DNA from: Acanthosoma haemorrhoidale
Taxonomy: Eukaryota > Arthropoda > Insecta > Hemiptera > Acanthosomatidae
DNA: 64,000 nucleotides
Direction of reading: 5' to 3'
Assembly: GCA_930367205.1 (NCBI GenBank)
Contig: OV884009.1
Span: forward strand, 98,291,189 to 98,355,188
Translations under genes and position numbers: made by a program
The notes under the pieces: generated by a model
The model's input: only the letters and a program-made list of their open reading frames with translations
The model's database searches: none
What the model was told of the DNA's origin: nothing
Part shown: piece by piece, positions 56,801 through 64,000 of the stretch
Position numbering within the stretch: position 1 is the first letter of the stretch
Layout of the letters: each line of letters starts with the position of its first letter

Positions 56801-57155
56801 GGTGTCTGAGAGCCGGGGTCAACGGATTGTGCACCAGAGTGGGAGGAGTTCCTCCCAATAGCCGAGCAAGAGAAATCATTAGCGCCATTTGAGTATCCTT
56901 CAGCTTGTTTATGGGCCAGCTCGAGAGCTTGTGCGCGTTGGATGACGTCATCAAGGCTCAATGTTTTAGACTCCTCAAGTAATCGTTGACGGATTTGAGA
57001 AGAAAACAGTCCATTAATAAGAGAATCACGAATATACTGATTTTTATGATCTTCAGCAGAAACAGCCTTGAAGTTACAATCCTTTGCCAACAGTCTCAGA
57101 GCTTGAACGTATTGGTCAACACTCTCGCTTTGTTGATGTTTTAAGCTAATAAAAT
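53824..57155 (-). CDS. Gypsy Gag-Pol polyprotein, 5'-truncated
   Basis: This frame stays open from inside the 5' LTR to the stop at 53824-53826, with no internal stop. Numbering from the TTG at 57090 (1088 residues): Gag C-terminal part (KDCNFKAVSAEDHKNQYIRD) and two perfect CCHC knuckles at 117-130 and 137-150; aspartic protease LVDTG at 196-200; reverse transcriptase with VVDLQRAYHQI at about 403 and YLDD at 467-470; RNase H with Asp611, a Glu near 648, Asp674 and Asp721; integrase with H739/H744/C773/C776 and the D803, D861, E897 triad (35 residues between the last two). The start is the anomaly: no ATG lies in the open frame before the Gag part, and about 90-100 residues of Gag are missing, so the copy is probably not autonomous. 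Confidence 0.9.
57131..57154 (-). other. Self-complementary primer-site candidate
   Basis: The 24 bases directly downstream (minus strand) of the 5' LTR, after one spacer base, are perfectly complementary to 57196-57219 inside the LTR. On the + strand the outer arm starts TGTTGATG and the inner arm ends CATCAACA; the loop is 41 bases. No TGG, the start expected of a tRNA primer site, is present. See the finding on self-priming. Confidence 0.6.
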
Positions 57156-57331
57156 TGTGGTGAAAGAAAAACGAATGTTTAACCCTTAAAAAGGTTTTTA
57201 TTAGCTTAAAACATCAACAGTAGAATAGAGTGAATTTACAGATGGTAACAATGTTATGAGTCAGGTTAGACAAGGTAAACAATACAAAGTAGGGAAAGTT
57301 TCCCCCACAGGAGTGGGATTAAATCACCACA
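57156..57331 (-). repeat. 5' LTR of the nested Gypsy
   Basis: 176 bp, identical to the copy at 53539-53714. On the minus strand the R-like segment from 57219 down to 57196 carries the sequence complementary to the primer-site candidate, and U5 would be the last 40 bases. Its outer end is followed by the right copy of TTTGG. Confidence 0.93.
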
Positions 57332-57336
57332 TTTGG
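57332..57336. repeat. Target-site duplication, right copy (TTTGG)
   Basis: It matches 53534-53538. The minus-strand coding of the outer element resumes on both sides of the pair. Confidence 0.85.
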
Positions 57337-58470
57337 TAACACGAAAATGTAAGTAAGCCTTGTAGAAATCTACTTTACAAAAGTAACGGGATCCTCGCAA
57401 GCTGCTTAGGACGTCTTCTCTGGTGCAGATAGGGTAGTTGTCTTGAATTATACGTTCATTGACGCCACACCTATAGTCTAAACAAAGGCAAACGCCTCCG
57501 TCAGGTTTGGCGATCACCACTAGAGGAGAACCCCAATCACTGGCGTCTACAGGTTCAATGATTCCTGCAGCTCCAAGTTCATCTAGTTCCCGGTTGACTT
57601 GGTCCAGGAGAGCATGTGGAACACTAGGCTCTTTAGTGTAACATGGCTTTGCTCCTGGTATGAGCTGGAGTGAAACTTCGTAGCCGGAAACACAGCCAAT
57701 TTTTGGTTCGAAGATCGAGGAAAATTTTTCTAAAATATCCTCGAGCGAGGGGACTGAATTGAGCTGGTAGATTGGCATGGGAGGATTATTGTCGACCTGT
57801 TTGAGTTCAATGGCAAGTCCTCGTATCCATTGGCGTCCAAGGATCGCTTCTTATCCTGTTGGTACAATGTATAAATCCCCGGTTATTTGTTTTCCATTGT
57901 ATGCAGCCTTGATAGGTACCTTACCTTTTAATTGGATTATGTTGCCAGAATAGGATCTCTTATCAACTCGACACTCCAACGCCTGATGGTTTCCCCTTGA
58001 GCACCGGAGGCACAGATTATCGATGCCGAGAGCCTTGAAATCAGGTTGACGGGGGCGGGAACGTGACCTGGGTTGATTAGAGCTTGACCTTGCTTCTGAG
58101 CGCTAGCTAGAGCTTGACATTTTGTTCACTTCACTGGCAGAGAAAGTTCGAGCTGGATTAGAACGCTGAGTCAACTCTTTACTTTCGATTCTCGATGCCT
58201 CAAGAGCTAAAATGTCCTGAAACGTCTTTTTGTCAGATTGCAATATGTGCTCCCTTACCCAGTCATCTTGAAGGCCACGAATGAACTGTGCTCTGAGATT
58301 GACACAGACTGGTCACACTGGCATTTTACAGAGAATTCACACTGAGCTATGTCACGTTGAAGAGTGACAACAAACTCTGAAATGGACTGGTGTTCAGTTT
58401 GATAGATATTAAGAAAATAGTGTTGTGAACTACTGCGTTTTTCTTAGGAATCAAAAAGGACTTGACAAGA
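57337..58470 (-). pseudogene. Outer Mag-like Gypsy: gag end, protease region and first half of reverse transcriptase
   Basis: The minus-strand frame at 57266-57778 (its last codons are the inserted LTR) contains CLDYRCGVNERIIQDNYPIC and RYFCKVDFYKAYLHFRVT, the start of a Mag-like Gypsy reverse transcriptase with the first catalytic Asp in KVDFYKAY. Upstream, from 57780 to about 58120, are a CLRCSRGNHQALEC zinc knuckle and a protease-like stretch ending near an in-frame stop before EAILGRQWI. The region 58120-58470 is decayed Gag with frameshifts. The reading stops where the nested element inserted. Confidence 0.75.
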
Positions 58471-58473
58471 TCA

Positions 58474-58803
58474 TCATACGAGACCCTTCAGTGGTTTTTC
58501 TGGGCCTAAAAACGCAGCCAAATTGTTGTAGTGTGAAGAGCTAATTGAAACACATAAGAGCTGGCCAATTTTCGCTTTGTCTGTGACACCTTTCATCGTA
58601 AAATAGTTATCGAACCTTTCAAGGTAACAGGCAAACTTTTCACGTTTTGGATCGTAGTTTTCGAATGGAGCGATGCTTGAATAATTGACTGGATTTTCTT
58701 CAGTAAGTTTCCCAGAACGACACTGAAGGTGAGCAGTTTCAAGGAAAACTTTCTGCTGTTTGCTGAAAGTCTTCATAAAAGATTCGAACTGTTGAGCATT
58801 CAT
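58474..58803 (-). CDS. Outer Mag-like Gypsy, Gag N-terminal ORF
   Basis: Starts MNAQQFESFMKTFSKQQ about 180 bases after the primer site. It contains FENYDPKREKFACYLERFDN and HYNNLAAFLGPEKPLKGLV, typical of Gag in Mag-like Gypsy elements. The frame ends by a shift at about 58474, after which Gag continues in other frames. Part of a dead element. Confidence 0.75.
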   Translation of the reverse strand: MNAQQFESFMKTFSKQQKVFLETAHLQCRSGKLTEENPVNYSSIAPFENYDPKREKFACYLERFDNYFTMKGVTDKAKIGQLLCVSISSSHYNNLAAFLGPEKPLKGLV

Positions 58804-58980
58804 TTCGAAGTGTTTTTATTGATAATTCGATAGAAATTAGTCTAATCCTTACCTTTTACGACTATAGCGGTCGATTGAAGACAAAATAACACATTTTACT
58901 GGAATTTTAATGTTGTTTGAACACGTTGGTGAGCTTGGAACAAACACATCGGTCGTGATTTTCGGTTCACTCACGCACTG

Positions 58981-58997
58981 ATTAAAACTCGTCGCCA
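58981..58997 (-). other. Primer-binding site of the outer Mag-like Gypsy
   Basis: TGGCGACGAGTTTTAAT on the minus strand, two bases after the LTR end. TGGCGACGAG is the sort of tRNA-dependent primer site found in Mag-like elements, unlike the neighbouring nested element. Confidence 0.65.
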
Positions 58998-58999
58998 AT

Positions 59000-59139
59000 T
59001 GTTATGTTCTTTTTAATAGTTACAAAAGCACACACATGTTGGGGTACGTGAGAAACATATGTATATATTTTATAAATTGAACAAGTAAGTAGTCGTACAT
59101 AAGATGGAACGCATTGTATTGAAAAAAAAATAGATAACA
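59000..59139 (-). repeat. 5' LTR of the outer Mag-like Gypsy
   Basis: On the minus strand it starts TGTTAT and ends ATAACA, giving 6-bp inverted termini and a length of 140 bp, which suits short Mag-type LTRs. No second copy is present in the window, since the 3' part of the element is gone. The boundaries are inferred from the termini and the primer site. Confidence 0.55.
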
Positions 59140-59174
59140 TGAAGGTTACAACTGATACAAAAGGCGGCGCAAGA

Positions 59175-60224
59175 CTATGCGCAAAATATGAAATATACCA
59201 CAATGTAAATAAAGCTTGAAACGTTTACTAGCATAACAATAGCCAGTAGTTCTTTTTCGATTGTCGAATAATTTTGTTTTATTTTAGAATGTTTGTATGA
59301 AGCGATGGGCCGTATGATTATTCGGGCGAATAATGGCGATGGGATGATCCCTTCCTTCAGAAAGTTGGGTAAGCACCGCTCCAACTGCAAATTGCTTGCG
59401 CCAGTTGTGAGATTCATAGGTTCAGTAAAGTTAGCGTATTAAAGTACAGGGGCGTTAGTTAAATATTTCATTAAGGCATCTTTGTATAAGTTGGGGTTAA
59501 TCATGGTATCTCCTTTAAGCTGAGGAGTGAGAGGTTTGGCTATAGCAGCATAATTATTTATGAATTTACGGTAATATTCTGTCATTCCTAAAAAATATTT
59601 AATTACTTTGTTATAGGAATAGTGAAGTTGAGTTTTTGTTCGTTATGTATTATGTTAGTAATTGTTTCGGTACATACTGTGGAATATATTTTTTTTAAAG
59701 ATTTAATAAAAGTCATTAAATTAGTCAGATCACCATTATAGTATGGAGTGGTGTCCATAATCTTCTTTGGTCATATGATAGTATTCAAGAGCTATTTCTG
59801 TAATGTCTGAAACTGTTTCGTTAATATGCCTCTATCTAAAATATCCCTTATACCTACCTGTACTTGCCATAAATATACAATTACACTGTATACATAAAAT
59901 AGTACCTTAAAGTACAAACTGCTGTTGACGAAGTCTTCCGTGTGGTCTCTATTAAATTTATTTTTTCTTTCTACAACCTGCGTAAAACGTTGAAACGCAC
60001 CTTCAAGTGAACGCAGCTCTGTTGATATTGCATCGGGCCTTATATCCTGTCTGTCAGAGTGGTAGCCAAACAATCCCAAATCCTGTCAAAGCAATCTTAT
60101 AAGTCAGGAATTACTCACAGATGTATAAGTGGAGAGAATATTTCTTCGGTTCTTCTTGGCTTGAAGACGAACCGTCTTCTGTTCTGACTTGAAGTTCGCA
60201 GGTCCCTCCTGTTGGCGCTCGCCA
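59175..60224 (-). pseudogene. Third decayed Gypsy, deletion derivative
   Basis: The minus strand begins near 60224 with a TGGCGAGCGCCAACAGG primer-site-like sequence, then a leader and a Gag-like frame (59792-60079). A NGDLTNLMTFIKSLKKI-type Gag start near 59740 runs, across a deletion, into reverse transcriptase thumb ([20 protein letters not shown]) and RNase H (KIKQNYSTIEKELLAIV, 59175-59417). Frameshifts are present. Most of gag, protease and the reverse transcriptase core is missing. Confidence 0.6.
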
Positions 60225-60239
60225 AATAAAGAATCACAG

Positions 60240-61100
60240 TTTAAAGATAACTTTTTGAACACTTTTATTGGCTATTTTCCATACAAATACGGCTATATTA
60301 ACAAATATATAATGAGATGGAAAGTGGGAATATATGCAAGAGGAAGAGGATTGGTTACTGAGCTGCTGTCGTTGAGGTTTTAAGTCCTAACTGAAGATCA
60401 TATGTCCTCATCATTCTTCATAAAAAGTTATACGAACACCTTCATACAACTATCCCAAACACTTGGTATGATCACTTTCCAGCGTCGACCAGTCCTTTTA
60501 AGCTTTAAGCAAATACAGGACTCAAGATACATTTTATAAACATTCCATCACGGATTGACATACAAGGGGGTCTGGCACTGGTCAGTTTTATTTAATTCAT
60601 AAAATTTATCTATTTCTACTGGGCATACATAGAATTTATTGATTTATAAAAAGTACACTTGCAACCGTTGATAATGAAATATCTAATACTTGTTAGTTTT
60701 TTAAGGGTGTTTTTTAACAGCTATGTTGCTTCTTATCACTTGTTTGGAACCTTCTCTTCATATAATCAACTATGTGTTATAATTAAAAGATATGATTTCT
60801 TCAAAAAGCACCCTTTCTTTATTTTCTTAAGCAAAACTAAATTAACGTTGATATTTTTACACGAAAAATTAATAATACTGTACAAATGTGATGTAGGTAA
60901 CTACTCAACTTTTTAATGAGGAAATGTAGTTATTTGTGTAAAATGATTAATATTTTTCATTTTATTCTATGGAATAGCTGTCCCTTTTCCCCTTAGTCCG
61001 TTTAAAATTTAAAAAAATATGGAAGTTCTTGGTTAGTTTATTGTATTTATAAACGCTTTGTATTTTAAGTAATAAATACTTATTTACCTTTTTTTATATT
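60240..61100. other. AT-rich stretch before the unknown gene
   Basis: The first part may be the LTR of the Gypsy remnant at 59175-60224. The open frame at 60659-60916 is Phe/Leu/Tyr-rich with no recognisable domain. No gene is supported. Confidence 0.3.
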
Positions 61101-61105
61101 TATAG

Positions 61106-61230
61106 AAAACGCTGGACATGCTGTATTGCACAGTTATGGTCACTTTTTGGATTCATTATCTTTACATTTTTACAATCTAACTCAGTGCTTATCCAGTGTT
61201 AATGTCCTCTCTGATTCCATTGGTATTTCG
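61106..61230 (+). CDS. Unidentified host gene, exon
   Basis: Flanked by an acceptor (TTTATATTTATAG) and a GTATGG donor. Two bases complete a split codon, then 41 codons without a stop: NAGHAVLHSYGHFLDSLSLH followed by FYNLTQCLSSVNVLSDSIGI and S. It joins in phase with the next exon. I do not recognise the protein. The composition looks like a helical, non-repetitive protein and not transposon coding. Upstream exons were not found. Confidence 0.5.
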
Positions 61231-61307
61231 GTATGGCTTTATAATTACTTAATAACCATATCTTTTTAGTTATTATGGGCATTGTAAGTATTTTTTCTCC
61301 TTTTCAG

Positions 61308-61473
61308 ATTGTTCAGGAAGAACATTCCACTATTTACGATTTTATAAATATAGACAATAAATCACAAACTAAGTTACTAATGGTATTCTCAGCTATATGT
61401 AAAGAAATAGATCTTTTAAAAAAGGAGTTAGAATTTAATTTTCTGACTCGAATCATTGAGTATGGAGAAAATA
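61308..61473 (+). CDS. Unidentified host gene, next exon
   Basis: After a 77-bp intron with a TTTTCAG acceptor. 55 codons plus one base, ending before a strong GTAAGTAAA donor. It encodes IVQEEHSTIYDFINIDNKSQ and ends KKELEFNFLTRIIEYGEN: an acidic, helical-looking segment. Phases agree with the preceding exon. A continuation at the AG of 61810 would hit an immediate stop, so the next exon lies elsewhere, possibly past the Tc1 element or beyond the window. Confidence 0.5.
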
Positions 61474-61809
61474 GTAAGTAAAATAAATTATTATTTTTGT
61501 TGCCTGAACTTTTTGTTTCTTCTAAACTCAAATAGTTAGTTATGATTTAAAAAAAACAAAAAAATTTAGAAGGTATGATAAATTGACAGCAAGTCTCGGT
61601 AACATTAATAAAAACAAGGTCCACAAGAAATAATTTTGTAGTGCCTCATGTTTATAATCTTGCTGATGTTTTACTAACTATTCAAATTATTTGGAAATAG
61701 CTATATCATTTTTCTGCCTATAAAATCAATCTAGAGAATCATTTCTATTTTATTACTTTATGCCAAATATTATTTTTTGATTTGATTTTCTGTTAATATT
61801 TTCTATGCA

Positions 61810-62570
61810 GGGTGAAAGTTTAAGTTCCATATTGATCATTTATTTGTTTAAATTTAATATGTACTTGTACGTATACAAGTTAATTAAATCTGTTAGAGTT
61901 ATGCTTATCGTCCAGGCTCCTTCAGACAATCAACATATACCCCTGATTAATGATTATTATTATTTGTATTTATTAAATTCTGTTGTTACCAGTGAAGCAC
62001 AGAGCCTAAGTGCTGCCAGAACTGCCAGCCAGTCCCCCAACTCCTCTATGTCTTTTCAACTTACATCGCCCCTTCTTTCTCCTGAATGTACCTTTAGGCC
62101 GGCTTTTTTATCTTGCATCTTGTAGAGTCAATTCTAGGTCTCGTTTCTTGGTGGCTCCCTCAGGCTTTCTCTGAAAAAATAATTGAAGAATTATTTTTCT
62201 GTAAAGTTACCTGGGGATTTCTGACATTAGTTCTTTATTGAAAAACATCAGCGTTAGTGGAGGAGAAAATAGCCTTGCAGTCACACTGCACCAATTCCCC
62301 ACTGGTATCTCGCATAAATACTACTACTAATAATCTAAAATTATTCATGTCAAGTTTGGTATGATGATGACTGCAAAATAGGAATATAGTGAGTCAGGAA
62401 ATGGGGCAAATCCTTGTGGTTGTGGGCACAACCTCCAACTTATTTTTGTTCAGTCTGGAAGAATATAGGTTACATTTGATGAGAATATGGAATTCAGGTA
62501 GTGGGGGATAGTGGCAAGGGGTAAGTTCCTTTAGTGTATCTCGTGAGGTACTGAACAGTATTTTTGTCAA
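61810..62570. other. Stretch without a recognised gene
   Basis: The open frame at 61805-62125 changes composition midway (Ser/Pro-rich end) and has no recognised domain. It could be repeat-derived. No splice-consistent exon was found. Confidence 0.3.
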
Positions 62571-62573
62571 ATA

Positions 62574-63898
62574 CAGTGTGACTATAAAAGGAATTGTAAA
62601 TTAGGGGTTGTGAGGAGATGTAAAATCTCGATGTAATGACCCTTTACTGTATTTCGATGTTCAATTTATGTAGTTATTTGGAATAAAAAAATATAAATAA
62701 TAAAAAGAAACACTTTTTGTAAACAATAAATCAACATTAAAAAAAAATATTGTGTCCAGTATCCTCTGTTACAACTTGCCTTTATCTTTCAGGCATGCTA
62801 TCAATTAAGTTATTTCTTACTTCAATATTAATCACATCCCATAGTCTTGGTACGACTTGGTCCAACTACTGAAGGTTTACCAACACAAATGTAGCAGGTG
62901 AAGGTCAGAAATTCTTCATTGCAAATAAATCCTGTATGCGTTCAATTAGATGTACTGGAGGAAGATACTCGAATTTCCAAATTTTGGGAGTTGCATGTCC
63001 TATCTAAGATAGGGGTAGCCCCCTCCCTACTCTTGTGAGGCTGCTAGTTATGGTCTAGGAAATGAAATTCTGGCCCAATCAAACACTTGGTGGTGAAATA
63101 TACTCCCAAATAATGCCTTTGAGTTAACAGAATGAATTAAGGGTTCGATCAATAATGTGGAGTAAAGTATGCTCTTTTGCAAATTTCCATTTAGACCATA
63201 ACTCCTTCTCTGAACTGAGTTGTATGAAAGACAAATGATAGCCATGAAGACACTCTTAAAGTAGGACTCCCTCCCCCTTTCCCTGAAAGGCAGGAGGGAG
63301 GGAACAGGCAAAAAATAAGTAAAACACAAAATAGAGGAAGTTTTGCTTTTCCAGCTCTCTGCAGATTGTTAAGATGTCTGCTATCACAATACAGATAGAA
63401 CTTTGGTTCATCTGTAAACATAATGGTGTACCAGTCGGTTTTCTCTTCCAGGAACAAGCTGCATCATGTTTTTTGGAATTGTTGGTGCCGTGCTGCTGTT
63501 TTTGCCCAACTCGAGGAAATGTAAGACTGATGTCCTACTTCTTCTAAATGATTACAAATAGTTATTGTTAAAATCTGTAGTAATTTTATGTTGGGCAGTT
63601 TTTTTTGTCCCAGTGTTGATTGGAAATGGGATGTACATTACTTGAATCACAAAGTTGCTCTCTTCCCTTAGTTTTATGATCCTTTGAGAGCCACTGACAG
63701 GCCGCTTAGTAGCATATCCTGTCTCCTACAAATATGCTAATGTATGAGACACCATGCTTCAGCAATATTGGCTTGGAAGTTTTGCTAGTGCTCATGATTA
63801 CATTTTGTAGATGGTGGTTTCTCTTAATGGTTTATGAGAAAACTGAAGGGATTAGGACTGAAGGATAAAAAGGAATGATAAAAATATAGGTTACACTC
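62574..63898 (-). mobile_element. Decayed Tc1-like transposon
   Basis: About 1.3 kb, the usual Tc1 size, flanked by TA at 62572-62573 and 63899-63900. The left end CAGTGTGACTAT and the reversed right end GAGTGTAACCTAT are similar short inverted repeats. It contains a broken Tc1-like transposase on the minus strand. Confidence 0.65.
62760..63480 (-). pseudogene. Tc1-like transposase, decayed
   Basis: Minus strand: WYTIMFTDEPKFYLYCDSRH with the second catalytic Asp region of Tc1 transposases (V.F.DES.F), then FREGVMV. Later, in shifted frames, EYLPPVHLIERIQDLFAMKN resembles the 'SPDLNPIExxWxxL' block with its catalytic Asp lost, and LIDSMPERxRQVV matches the C-terminal 'LVxSMPxRxxxVI' block. 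Stops and shifts throughout. Confidence 0.7.
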
Positions 63899-64000
63899 TA
63901 CATCAATCCCATTGTCCAAGTATTAAACAAAATCTTTTCTGTAAGAATATTGACGTACTTTAGTTAAAATATAATAATTTAAAAGAGCTAACACCAAAAT

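Larger units (their letters stand above)
53539..57331 (-). mobile_element. Nested Gypsy retrotransposon, nearly intact
   Basis: A 3793-bp element on the minus strand with 176-bp LTRs that look identical, TG...CA ends, a 5-bp target duplication (TTTGG) and one long gag-pol frame. It lies inside the reverse transcriptase of an older Mag-like Gypsy. Identical LTRs imply a very recent insertion. The gag N-terminus and its start codon are absent, and the usual tRNA primer site is replaced by sequence complementary to the LTR. Full Gypsy elements are typically 4.5-6 kb, so about 0.5-1 kb is missing at the 5' side. Confidence 0.92.

Noticed and set aside
61805..62125. Third exon of the unidentified gene
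   Set aside because: Splicing the donor at 61474 or 61478 to the AG at 61809-61810 gives an immediate or early stop in the required phase, and the peptide has no domain.

Overview
This window is eukaryotic, AT-rich and intron-bearing, and most of it is transposable-element debris. The host genes are animal genes, and the element mix (Jockey-like LINEs, Pao, Gypsy, mariner, Tc1) is what arthropod genomes carry. A crustacean such as a parasitic copepod is possible, but the species cannot be fixed from this sequence. There are no bacterial-type operons, rRNA genes or convincing intact tRNA genes.

Three host loci are visible, all on the + strand. At 111-1728 lie the last two coding exons of prickle: the end of LIM domain 3, a long low-complexity tail and a C-terminal CaaX box. 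At 28558-48717 lie nine exons of mitochondrial short-chain acyl-CoA dehydrogenase (ACADS), spread over 20 kb because the introns are full of transposons. At 61106-61473 are two well-formed exons, separated by a 77-bp intron, of a gene I do not recognise.

The rest by region: 2.9-4.4 kb holds decayed Pao gag. 6.1-9.4 kb holds a broken Jockey-like LINE on the minus strand, interrupted by an LTR-like insertion. 10596-13781 is a young LTR element with near-identical LTRs, a tRNA-type primer site, one coiled-coil gag-like ORF and no pol, sitting inside a (TA)n tract. 13.8-22.1 kb contains a ~2-kb duplicated block, inverted LTR cores and a recurrent hairpin tail. 23783-25269 is a 98-bp satellite with 15 visually identical units. 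25.8-27.7 kb has more LINE scraps. The ACADS introns carry a mariner with an internal deletion, an inverted copy of the LTR-like family, a decayed ORF of an uncharacterised repeat family, a 2.3-kb element with terminal inverted repeats and LINE and Gypsy scraps. 49.8-60.2 kb is a Gypsy graveyard, and 62574-63898 is a dead Tc1-like element.

The most striking structure is at 53534-57336. A nearly intact Gypsy element (176-bp LTRs, 5-bp target duplication, gag-pol frame with intact catalytic motifs) is nested inside an older Mag-like Gypsy. Directly after its 5' LTR, where the primer-binding site belongs, lie 24 bases perfectly complementary to a stretch inside that LTR. That is the geometry of self-priming (Tf1-type) reverse transcription, but the same copy lacks the gag N-terminus, so a rearrangement is the competing explanation.
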